Of a DNA stretch of 64,000 bases, positions 1 to 6,819 are shown one piece after another. The translations under genes and the position numbers were made by a program. The first letter of the stretch is position 1. Each line of letters begins with the position of its first letter. The stretch spans positions 124,001-188,000 of the forward strand of contig NZ_CP099402.1 of assembly GCF_024721175.1 (NCBI RefSeq). The letters are read 5' to 3'. The DNA is from Rhizobium sp. Pop5 (GTDB taxonomy: Bacteria > Pseudomonadota > Alphaproteobacteria > Rhizobiales > Rhizobiaceae). Under the pieces are notes generated by a model that saw only the letters and a program-made list of their open reading frames with translations, ran no database searches and was not told the origin of the DNA.

Positions 1-261
1 TTTGCCGGATTCAGGGCTTTGGAAGATGGCATCGGCGCACGCAGCTGGTTCTGCGATCCCAGCGCACCGTGGCAGAAAGGCGCGGTGGAAAACACCAACA
101 AACGTATCCGCCGCTTCATGCCAGGCGAGACGGACCTGACGGCCATCTCGCAGCAGGACCTGATTCAGCTCGCTCGCCAGCTCAACGATCAGCCTCGCAA
201 GTGCCTCGGCTATCGAACGCCAGCCGAAGTCTTCCTCACACATTTGCAAGACGGGGCCTGA
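1..261 (+). CDS. IS30-family transposase, C-terminal part (cut by window edge)
   Basis: The frame is open from base 1, so this is the 3' end of a gene that starts outside the window. The visible residues hold the end of the DDE integrase core of IS30-family transposases: a WFCDP...PWQKG block, then VENTN with the last catalytic Glu, then RKCLGYRTPAEVF near the C-terminus. It is clearly related to, but not the same as, the complete transposase at 380-1390; the linker after VENTN differs strongly. It is therefore a second IS30-type element, not a duplicate. Its own right inverted repeat cannot be recognised with confidence in 262-312. Whether the rest of the element is intact cannot be seen. 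Confidence 0.85.
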   Translation, partial: FAGFRALEDGIGARSWFCDPSAPWQKGAVENTNKRIRRFMPGETDLTAISQQDLIQLARQLNDQPRKCLGYRTPAEVFLTHLQDGA

Positions 262-379
262 TCCCCTACCCTTAAAAACGGCATGATGCGCTTGGGTTAG
301 ATTCTCCACGGGGTGGGTTCAAGGATGAAGTGCGACTTGCGAATGATACCAATGGGTTATCACTCGCAAGGAAGATGCA

Positions 380-1390
380 ATGAAACGGACCTACTCCCAT
401 ATTGATCTGGATGAACGACGCAAGATCGCCCGGTGGCGAATGACTGGCCTGAGCGTTGAGAGTATTGCCGAGAAGCTCGGCCGGCATCGTTCGACGATCT
501 TTCGGGAGATCAAACGCAACACGTTTATCGACAACGATGTTCCGGATCTCAACGGCTACTACTGCGTCACAGCGCATGATATCGCTTGTGACCGGCGTAC
601 GAAGCTGCGGAAGCTGGCGCGCTTCTCTGACGTCAGACAATCTGTCATCGACCGGATCGTACACGGCTGGTCGCCACAGCAGATTGCAGGACGCATGCGC
701 CTGGAACGCCATCCGATCTCTGTCAGCCACGAGACGATCTACAAGTTCGCATATTCGCCCGACGGGCACGCCATCAAGCTGTGGCGGCACCTACCGGAGC
801 ATCGTGCGCGACGCCGACCACGACATGCCAGACGCAAGCATGGTCAACGGTTTAGCCCGGAACTCAACATCTTGCGGCGCCCCGATGTCGTTGCCGAGCG
901 CAAGCAGTTTGGGCATTGGGAATGCGACCTGATCCAGTTTCGGAAAAAGTTCGGCAAGGCCAATGTGACGTCGCTGGTCGAACGAGTCAGCCGCTTCGCG
1001 ATCTTCCTGCGCAACAATGACCGTCAGTCCCGTCCTGTCATGGACGGCCTTGTTCAAGCACTGCAGGCCCTGCCCCACCTTGCTCGCCGTTCCATCACCT
1101 TCGACCGGGGGACGGAGTTCACTGACTGGCCGTATCTGCAAGCCAGCATCGGCGCCCAAACCTGGTTTTGTGATCCGCAATCGCCCTGGCAAAAAGGCAC
1201 CGTCGAGAACACCAATGGCCGGGTCCGGAAATGGCTTTCGAGAGAGGTCGATCCACTGTCCGTGACCGACGCCGACCTGATCGACGTCTGCAATCGGCTC
1301 AATGATACGCCACGCAAATGTCTTGGCTATCGAACGCCCGCAGAGGTCTTCCGCAAGAAACTGCTCGCCCAGATGCGGTATGCAGGTTAG
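380..1390 (+). CDS. IS30-family transposase, full length
   Basis: This 336-residue protein is the DDE transposase that would mobilise the surrounding IS by cut-out circle intermediates, as is typical of IS30. The N-terminus has the helix-turn-helix signature of the family, with ERRKIARWRM and then GRHRSTIFREIKRN (about residues 13-48). The catalytic core is visible as HWECDLIQF (Asp), ITFDRGTEF (Asp) and WQKGTVENTNGRVRKW (Glu), and the C-terminus ends with RKCLGYRTPAEVF. Length is normal for the family, so the protein looks intact. The ATG at 380 is used; a purine-rich stretch (aaggaag) lies about 8 bases upstream. The element sits just upstream of the purine operon and may have displaced that operon's original left neighbour. 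Confidence 0.93.
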   Translation: MKRTYSHIDLDERRKIARWRMTGLSVESIAEKLGRHRSTIFREIKRNTFIDNDVPDLNGYYCVTAHDIACDRRTKLRKLARFSDVRQSVIDRIVHGWSPQQIAGRMRLERHPISVSHETIYKFAYSPDGHAIKLWRHLPEHRARRRPRHARRKHGQRFSPELNILRRPDVVAERKQFGHWECDLIQFRKKFGKANVTSLVERVSRFAIFLRNNDRQSRPVMDGLVQALQALPHLARRSITFDRGTEFTDWPYLQASIGAQTWFCDPQSPWQKGTVENTNGRVRKWLSREVDPLSVTDADLIDVCNRLNDTPRKCLGYRTPAEVFRKKLLAQMRYAG

Positions 1391-1400
1391 CTTGACCAAG

Positions 1401-1462
1401 CCCGCAAGTCGCGGTTCAGCATGAACTCACACCCGCAAGTCGCGGTTCAGCATGAACTCACA
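1401..1462. repeat. Tandem duplication of the IS30 right inverted repeat
   Basis: Two identical 31-bp units (1401-1431, 1432-1462), each starting CCCGCAAGTCGCGG and ending GAACTCACA, lie head to tail after the transposase stop. Each unit matches the complement of the IS left end. A lone IS has only one right end, so the second copy points to a nested insertion followed by deletion, or to a recombination scar. Confidence 0.85.
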
Positions 1463-1599
1463 CGGCTATTTAGTAATGCGACAGTTGGGCCAGTTAGAGA
1501 TGCGACAGTCTCGCCTCTCGACGTGCTGGTCAATGCCAACGTTGGGAGCAAGGATGACGACCTTCAGCCTGGTCGAGACCATGAGCGGTCGGAGTCGTC

Positions 1600-1725
1600 A
1601 TGTCCTGTTTGATCACCATGTCGCAGAAAGAATTGCATCGCCTCGAAGTCATTCAGAAGATCCCGGACCTCTCGCCCCTCAAGCCCCTTTCACGACGGCA
1701 TCGAAGCGCTATGCTGTCATCATAG
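1600..1725 (+). pseudogene. N-terminal relic of an ISNCY-like transposase
   Basis: A 41-codon frame from the ATG at 1600 contains MSQKELHRLEVIQKI, which resembles the start of ISNCY-type transposases (an MSxKELxRLEVI pattern leading into the helix-turn-helix). The similarity stops directly after it, and the frame ends at TAG 1723-1725 without a catalytic domain. The stretch between the IS30 right end and the next gene (1463-1744) otherwise holds nothing recognisable. I read it as a decayed insertion-sequence end. The call rests on one short motif recalled from the family. Confidence 0.4.
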
Positions 1726-1744
1726 GAAGTACGAGAGAATTTAG

Positions 1745-2050
1745 ATGACACTGTCACGGCAGAGCGAGTTACGCGAACGGCTCACCATTCTCGGCGACGT
1801 CAATTCCGCCTCGTTCGTTCCGTGGATCCGCCGCCATGCGGACAAGCTCGGCCTTTCGCAGGATTTCTTTCATGTCGACGCCAAGCGAATCGAGCTCGAG
1901 GTCGTAGGGCCTGTGGAGCTGATCGACATGCTCGAAGTGGGATGTTTACTCGGCCCGATCGATGTCTGGGTAGACGAGATTCAGCGCAGGATTGTAGATG
2001 CCGCCGATACACGGTGCGACACAGCATCTGACATGATGCCGTTTATTTAA
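1745..2050 (+). CDS. Small acylphosphatase-like protein lacking the catalytic loop
   Basis: The 101 residues are close to the usual 90-100 of acylphosphatases. The central pattern FVPWIRRHADKLGLS, then ...RIELEVVGP, then a helix and VDEIQ follows the order seen in that family (FRxxxxxxAxxLGLxGxVxN...VEVxxEGP...). The phosphate-binding VQGVGFR loop is replaced by VNSASFVP, so the catalytic Arg is missing, and the usual Asn after the first helix is not evident. The fold is therefore plausible and phosphatase activity unlikely. The gene lies 119 bp before the Rieske gene on the same strand and may be co-transcribed with it. The family is inferred from the pattern only; the function is unknown. 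Confidence 0.55.
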   Translation: MTLSRQSELRERLTILGDVNSASFVPWIRRHADKLGLSQDFFHVDAKRIELEVVGPVELIDMLEVGCLLGPIDVWVDEIQRRIVDAADTRCDTASDMMPFI

Positions 2051-2169
2051 TCCGTCGTTGCCAATGCGAGTTTTTTATGCAAGCCTCTGAAGCTAGAATT
2101 GCATTTCGCACGGGGCCTGCACAAAGCCAGCAGTGCTAGTCCATTGGTAAGATTGAGGAAATAAAGGCC

Positions 2170-2811
2170 ATGCCCTCCGATACGGCCGGCTCCTGGATGC
2201 CTGTCGCGCTTTCTGACGACCTGCCATCGGCAACCGTCCTACCGGCCTCGATCCCGGCACGATCGATTGCTCTCTGGCGCAGTCAATCCGGGTGCGTCTC
2301 GGCCGCGTCGGACCGCTGCCCACATCGCGGCATGCGGTTGTCTCAGGGCTTCGTGCGGGGCGAGGCGCTCTCCTGTATTTATCACGGCTGGAGCTATTCT
2401 TCGGCGGGAGAATGCGTGCGTATCCCGGCTCATCCCGGTCTCGTGCCGCCGGAAACGATTCGGGTAGCGGTCCACAGGGTCGAAGAATCGGACGGCATCG
2501 TCTGGGTGGCAGTCGGCGAACCGGCCATGCCGCCGCCACGCCTTGGCCATCTCTCTCCAATACGCTCGCTGACGATCGATGCCGAGATCGAAGCAATCGA
2601 GGCGGCAGCCGGCGGAAAAGCCGGTGCCGACGGGCTGATCCAGCTCGTTGATTATTCGTGGATCCGACTGCTGCCGATGGCGCAGAGTGGGTCCACGCTC
2701 ATTCACGTCTTGGTCGAACGGGATCGCAATGTCGGAGATCGGGTTACGGCATCCCGCACCGCCGAAGCCGTGCGCCGCCGGGCGGAGACACGCCGGAAGG
2801 ATGCCGCATGA
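2170..2811 (+). CDS. Free-standing Rieske [2Fe-2S] protein
   Basis: This 213-residue protein carries a clear Rieske cluster site, C50-P-H52 and C69-I-Y-H72, in the CPHRG...CIYHGW arrangement of ring-hydroxylating oxygenases. The protein has no mononuclear iron domain: the remaining 130 residues contain no D-x2-H-x4-H motif. It should carry electrons to a catalytic partner. The stop overlaps the start of the next gene (ATGA, 2808-2811), and that gene encodes a catalytic domain without cluster ligands, so the two probably form one split oxygenase. A comparable split is known for NdmC and NdmD of Pseudomonas caffeine N7-demethylation. No reductase gene is present nearby. The ATG at 2170 follows a weak purine-rich site (gaggaaataaagg). 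Confidence 0.88.
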   Translation: MPSDTAGSWMPVALSDDLPSATVLPASIPARSIALWRSQSGCVSAASDRCPHRGMRLSQGFVRGEALSCIYHGWSYSSAGECVRIPAHPGLVPPETIRVAVHRVEESDGIVWVAVGEPAMPPPRLGHLSPIRSLTIDAEIEAIEAAAGGKAGADGLIQLVDYSWIRLLPMAQSGSTLIHVLVERDRNVGDRVTASRTAEAVRRRAETRRKDAA

Positions 2812-3656
2812 GAGAAGCCGGCGCGATGCTCGATGAATGGTATCCGGTCGGCCTGCTCAGCCAACTCATCGAGGCAGGAAGCAAGACCGCTTTGATGGGC
2901 GAGCCGATCGAGGTGGTCCGCACGCCTGACGGTGCTGCGCGGGTCATATCGGGCAATGGAAATTCCATGCCTGTTCGCATCCGCTATGGTCATGTCTGGT
3001 CTTCTCTCGGCACTCCCGCCAGGGAGCTGTTTGCTATCCCCGAAGCGGATCAGCCCGGCCGACGCTTCGTCGACGTCGGCGTCGTGCGGGTGCGCTGCTC
3101 GCCTCTGCGGGCAGTCGAGAACTTCCTTGACGTCGCGCATTTTCCCTTCGTCCACACGGACATACTCGGGGCCGAACCGCATACGGAGGTCGAAAACTAT
3201 AAAGTCGAGATCCGTGAGGAAGAGGATGAAGTCTGGGCGACGCAGGTAAAGTTCTACCAGCCGCAGGCCGCAAAGTCCGCGACCGGCGGAATCACAACCG
3301 AATATATGTACCGCGTTCCGGCCCCGACCTGCTCGGTGCTTTACAAGACCTGCCCGCCTCGTCCGGAGGAATGGGATGTCATTACCCTGTTCGTCCAGCC
3401 GCTTGCGGAAGACCTTTGCGACGTGTGGCCGTGGATGGCCCTCTTCGACGATGTGACGCCAATGACAGACCTCATCCATTTTCAGCAGATGATTTTCCTG
3501 CAGGATCGGTCGATCCTCGAAAACCAGATCCCAGCCCTTCTGCCGCTCGATCCAGGGATGGAAATTCCGACCAGGGCCGACCTGACATCGATCGCTTACC
3601 GGCGCTGGCTGAAGCGCCGCAATTATCTCTATGGCGCACAGCTGGTCGCCCAATGA
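2808..3656 (+). CDS. Rieske-oxygenase catalytic subunit without Rieske ligands (NdmC-like)
   Basis: This 282-residue protein has the mononuclear non-haem iron site of Rieske oxygenases: VENFLDVAHFPFVH gives N105, D108, H111 and H116, and IFLQDRSILEN gives the likely third ligand D233. The N-terminal 70 residues keep the outline of a Rieske domain (WYPVGLLSQL, GEPIEVVR, then YGHVW where YHGW would be) but have lost all Cys/His ligands. It therefore needs an external Rieske donor, most likely the overlapping upstream gene. The following GST-like gene also overlaps it by 4 bp. Substrates of this subfamily include N-methyl and O-methyl aromatics. With a purine importer and a purine deaminase in the same operon, a purine or methylpurine substrate is the best inference. 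The 2808 start is set by the ATGA overlap. Confidence 0.87.
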   Translation: MREAGAMLDEWYPVGLLSQLIEAGSKTALMGEPIEVVRTPDGAARVISGNGNSMPVRIRYGHVWSSLGTPARELFAIPEADQPGRRFVDVGVVRVRCSPLRAVENFLDVAHFPFVHTDILGAEPHTEVENYKVEIREEEDEVWATQVKFYQPQAAKSATGGITTEYMYRVPAPTCSVLYKTCPPRPEEWDVITLFVQPLAEDLCDVWPWMALFDDVTPMTDLIHFQQMIFLQDRSILENQIPALLPLDPGMEIPTRADLTSIAYRRWLKRRNYLYGAQLVAQ

Positions 3657-4312
3657 AGCTCTACGACTACATCCTATCACCGAGCTGTTACAAGATCCGC
3701 CTGATGGCCGCGCTCCTCGGCATCAAGCTGGATATCCGCCCGGTCGATTTCCATCCCGGGATGGAGCATCGCGGTCCCGAGCTTCTGGCCCTCAATCCGG
3801 CGGGGTCCATCCCGATCCTCGTGGATGGTGATCTCGTGCTGACCGAATCCTCGGCCATGCTCGCCTATCTTGCCGCCCGAAGCGGCCCCGACTGGCTGGG
3901 CTGCGACGGCCCGCAAGAGACGGCGCGCACGCAACAATGGCTCTCGTTTTCGCATCGGCTGACGACAAATCTCGGTGGAGCGCGACTGCATCAGATGCTT
4001 CTGCGCCCGGGCAATATCGAGGCGCTGCGGGCGCAAGGGGTCGCAGCACTGCGCGAACTGGAGGCCAGGCTTTTTGAACAGCGGCTCCGCGACATGCGGT
4101 TCCTGACATCAGATCGTGCGGTGATCGCCGACATAGCCTGTTTCCCCTATGTGGCACTGGCGCCCGATGGCGGGATCTCGCTCGATCCCTATCCGAACAT
4201 CCGGCTCTGGATGCGCGCCATCCGCAGCCTTGAAGGTTTTATCGAAATGCCCGGCATCCACCGACTGCACGAGTTGAAGCCCGACCCCCATCCCGTCAAA
4301 GAGGAGAAGTGA
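3653..4312 (+). CDS. Glutathione S-transferase-like protein (NdmE-like role suggested)
   Basis: The 219-residue protein has the two-domain GST layout. The N-terminal thioredoxin fold starts MKLYDYILSPSCYKIR and holds the cis-Pro segment NPAGSIPIL and the glutathione gamma-Glu contact TESSAMLAYLA (about residues 47-75). An all-helical C-terminal domain with the N-capping motif AVIADIACFPY follows. It overlaps the oxygenase subunit by 4 bp and lies 1 bp before the amidohydrolase gene. In caffeine degraders, a GST-like protein (NdmE) is needed structurally for the split N7-demethylase; the same gene set here suggests a scaffold role. An ordinary detoxifying GST or a glutathione-dependent isomerase remains possible. 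Confidence 0.88.
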   Translation: MKLYDYILSPSCYKIRLMAALLGIKLDIRPVDFHPGMEHRGPELLALNPAGSIPILVDGDLVLTESSAMLAYLAARSGPDWLGCDGPQETARTQQWLSFSHRLTTNLGGARLHQMLLRPGNIEALRAQGVAALRELEARLFEQRLRDMRFLTSDRAVIADIACFPYVALAPDGGISLDPYPNIRLWMRAIRSLEGFIEMPGIHRLHELKPDPHPVKEEK

Positions 4313-4313
4313 G

Positions 4314-5693
4314 ATGGCGGGCTACCTGCTGAAGAACTGCGCCGCCATTATCGTCGACGAAGGCAACGGGCCGGCGGTACGCCGGAACGCAGATCTGCTG
4401 ACCAGCGGTCCGTCGATCCAGGCGATCGGCACGAACCTTTCGCAAGAGGCCCTGCCTCGCGACACGATCATTCAGGATGCATCCGGCTGGTTTGTCTACC
4501 CGGGTCTCGTCAACACCCATCACCACTTCTTCCAGTGCTTCGTACGCAATCGGGCCGATCTCGACTGGACGAAGCTCTCCGTCATCGAATGGCTCGACCG
4601 GATCTATCCGATCTTCTCACGGCTGAACGAGGATTGCTTCTATCATTCGTCGGTCACGGCCATGGCGGAGATGATCAAGCACGGCTGTACGACAGCCTTC
4701 GACCACCAATATTGTTTTCCCCGGCACGCCGGAAAGCGCCTGATCGATCGCCAGTTCGAGGCAGCGGAGCTTCTCGGCATGCGCTTCCACGCCGGCCGTG
4801 GCGGCAATACGCTGCCAAAGTCCGAGGGCTCGACGATTCCGGACGCCATGCTGGAAACCACGGACGAGTTCATCGCCGATTGCGCCCGGCTGATCGACAG
4901 CTACCACGACGCCGGCGCCTTCAGCATGCGGCAGGTGGTCGTCGCTCCCTGTCAGCCTGTGAACTGCTACCGCGAAACCTTCGTCGAGTCGGTGGCGCTC
5001 GCCCGTGATCGCGGCGTCCGGCTGCACACGCATGTCGGGGAAGGCGAAAGTCCGGTCATCGAGGCGCGGCATGGGATGCGTACGGTCGACTACTGCGCCG
5101 AACTCGGCTTTGCCGGCCCCGACAGTTTTTATGCTCATTGCTGGGAACTGACACATGACGAACTGCGGAAGATGGCGGCAAGCGGCACGGGTGTCTCCCA
5201 TTGCCCCGAACCCGTCTACCTGGTCGGCGCCGAAGTGACGGACATTCCCGCGATGGCGGCCTTCGGCCTGCGGATCGGCCTCGGTTGCGATGGCGCGGCT
5301 TCGAATGACAATTCCAACCTCATGCACTGCATCCACTCTGCCTATATGCTGCAGTGCCTGACGGCCTCGACACGCGCCCATCCGGTTCCAGCGCCGGTCG
5401 ATTTCCTGAGCTACGGGACGACGGGTGGCGCGAGCCTGCTTGGCCGCAGCGATATAGGGCGGCTTGCTCCCGGCATGGCCGCCGACCTCTTCGCGATCGA
5501 TACCAGGCGGATGGATTATGTCGGAACGCGTCACGACCCTTTGAGCCTGATTACCAAGGTCGGGATCGGCATGCCGACCGATCTCACAATGATCAACGGC
5601 CGCATCGTCTGGCAGGCTGGCGAGTTTATCGGCCTCGACGAAAGTCAGCTTTTCGCCGCCGCGGAAGCGGCGCTCGAGACAATCAAATTCTAA
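4314..5693 (+). CDS. Amidohydrolase of the AtzB/8-oxoguanine deaminase family
   Basis: This 459-residue metal-dependent deaminase belongs to the ATZ/TRZ-like amidohydrolases. Metal ligands are visible as H69-x-H71 (NTHHHFFQ), H240 in LHTHVGE, H275 in FYAHC and D326 in LGCDGAASNDNSN. The last motif is typical of 8-oxoguanine deaminase and hydroxyatrazine hydrolase relatives. The usual substrate-loop sequence HCPxSN is altered to HCPEPVYLVG, so the exact substrate may differ from 8-oxoguanine. The enzyme would deaminate an aminopurine or similar heterocycle in the cytoplasm, for example 8-oxoguanine to urate. It lies 1 bp after the GST gene and 22 bp before the importer's binding protein, which ties the chemistry to the transported compound. 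Confidence 0.85.
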   Translation: MAGYLLKNCAAIIVDEGNGPAVRRNADLLTSGPSIQAIGTNLSQEALPRDTIIQDASGWFVYPGLVNTHHHFFQCFVRNRADLDWTKLSVIEWLDRIYPIFSRLNEDCFYHSSVTAMAEMIKHGCTTAFDHQYCFPRHAGKRLIDRQFEAAELLGMRFHAGRGGNTLPKSEGSTIPDAMLETTDEFIADCARLIDSYHDAGAFSMRQVVVAPCQPVNCYRETFVESVALARDRGVRLHTHVGEGESPVIEARHGMRTVDYCAELGFAGPDSFYAHCWELTHDELRKMAASGTGVSHCPEPVYLVGAEVTDIPAMAAFGLRIGLGCDGAASNDNSNLMHCIHSAYMLQCLTASTRAHPVPAPVDFLSYGTTGGASLLGRSDIGRLAPGMAADLFAIDTRRMDYVGTRHDPLSLITKVGIGMPTDLTMINGRIVWQAGEFIGLDESQLFAAAEAALETIKF

Positions 5694-5715
5694 AACCAAA
5701 AAAAGAGGGAACTAC

Positions 5716-6816
5716 ATGTCTAACGATTTCACCCGCAGAACACTCATGAAAAGCGCGGCGGTTGCCGGCCTCGCGACTGCTTTTGCCGGCCGCTCCGCGT
5801 TCGCCGCCGACGAACCGCTCGGCATTGCCCTCGTCGTTCCCTCGCCAATCGGCGACGTCGGCTGGGGCCATGCGCTTGCCGCCGGCATCGACCCGATCAA
5901 GGCGGCCTATGGCGACAAGGTGAAGGTCACGGTCATCGAAAACATCTCTGAAGGGCCGGACGCCGACCGCATCATGAACAAGACCGTCGCCGACGGAAAC
6001 CGCTTCCTGATCGCCGGCTCCTTCGGCTATCAAAATGGCGCGCTGCAGATCGCCCGTCGCAACCCGAAGGTGACCGTCCTGCATGCTTCAGGGTTCCAGG
6101 TCGCACCGAATTTCTCGCCTTTCGCCGCAAAGTACTTTCAAGGAACTTACCTGCTCGGCATGGCGGCGGCGGCCGTCTCCAAGACCGGCAAGCTCGGCTC
6201 GGTGTCGGCCTTTGCCATTCCCGAGCTGATCACCTCGGTCAACGCCTTCACGCTGGGTGCGCAGGCCGTCAGGCCGGATATCGAAGTGTCTGTCGTCTGG
6301 GTCAATTCCTGGTTCGACCCGGCCAAGGAGCAGGAAGCCGCCAAGGCGCTGATCTCGCAGGGCTGCGACGTGATCTTTTCGAATGCGCAGGACACGCCTT
6401 CGGTGATTTCGGCCTGCGAGGAAGCCGGCGTCTATGCCTTCAACCTCAACTCGTCGATGAAGAAATATGCAGAAAAGACCTATCTGGGCTGCATCGCTAC
6501 CGACTGGTCACCCTTCTTCAAGGCGTCGGTCGATGCCCATCTTGCCGGCACCTTCAAAGGCGCCACTGCCTTTCTCGGTGTTGCCGACAAGGTGGTCGAA
6601 GTCGTCGATTGGAACCCGGCGATCCCAGCCGATACGATGAGCAAGATCAAGGAAATCGAGGCCAAGATTGCCGATGGCAGCTTCTCGCCGTTTACCGGTC
6701 CGATCACCAAGGCTGACGGCAGCGAAGGTGCCGCCTCGGGTGCGACGCTGACCGACGCCCAGATCGTTGCGATGGACTGGCACGTCAAGGGTGTGACGAC
6801 GCCGTTGCCGAAGTAA
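5716..6816 (+). CDS. BMP-family ABC transporter substrate-binding protein (nucleoside/purine type)
   Basis: The 366-residue protein begins with a twin-arginine-type signal (FTRRTLMKSAAVAGL, cleavage near AFAAD). The mature part follows the Bmp/PnrA family of nucleoside and purine binding proteins: GDVGWGHALAAGI, then ...DADRIMNKTVADG, ...FQGTYLLGMAAA and ...SSMKKYAEKTYLG. It should bind the substrate in the periplasm and deliver it to the permeases encoded just downstream. A good ribosome site (AGAGGGA) precedes the ATG. Gene order binding protein, double ATPase, permease, permease is typical for this transporter class. The ligand is not proven; a purine base or nucleoside is expected from the family and from the adjacent deaminase. 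Confidence 0.92.
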   Translation: MSNDFTRRTLMKSAAVAGLATAFAGRSAFAADEPLGIALVVPSPIGDVGWGHALAAGIDPIKAAYGDKVKVTVIENISEGPDADRIMNKTVADGNRFLIAGSFGYQNGALQIARRNPKVTVLHASGFQVAPNFSPFAAKYFQGTYLLGMAAAAVSKTGKLGSVSAFAIPELITSVNAFTLGAQAVRPDIEVSVVWVNSWFDPAKEQEAAKALISQGCDVIFSNAQDTPSVISACEEAGVYAFNLNSSMKKYAEKTYLGCIATDWSPFFKASVDAHLAGTFKGATAFLGVADKVVEVVDWNPAIPADTMSKIKEIEAKIADGSFSPFTGPITKADGSEGAASGATLTDAQIVAMDWHVKGVTTPLPK

Positions 6817-6819
6817 GTC

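Larger units (their letters stand above)
313..1462 (+). mobile_element. IS30-family insertion sequence with imperfect terminal repeats
   Basis: The element holds one transposase gene. The left end, about 313-341, reads GTGGGTTCA...GCGACTTGCG. The complement of the right end reads GTGAGTTCA...GCGACTTGCG. The two match imperfectly over about 28 bp with one 1-bp gap. The right end occurs twice in direct repeat (1401-1431 and 1432-1462), so the true boundary may be either 1431 or 1462. No convincing target-site duplication was found. The family assignment rests on the transposase. Confidence 0.65.

Noticed and set aside
2051..2169. Possible purine riboswitch before the Rieske gene
   Set aside because: No conserved three-way junction core or terminator pair could be seen; the stretch looks like a plain leader.
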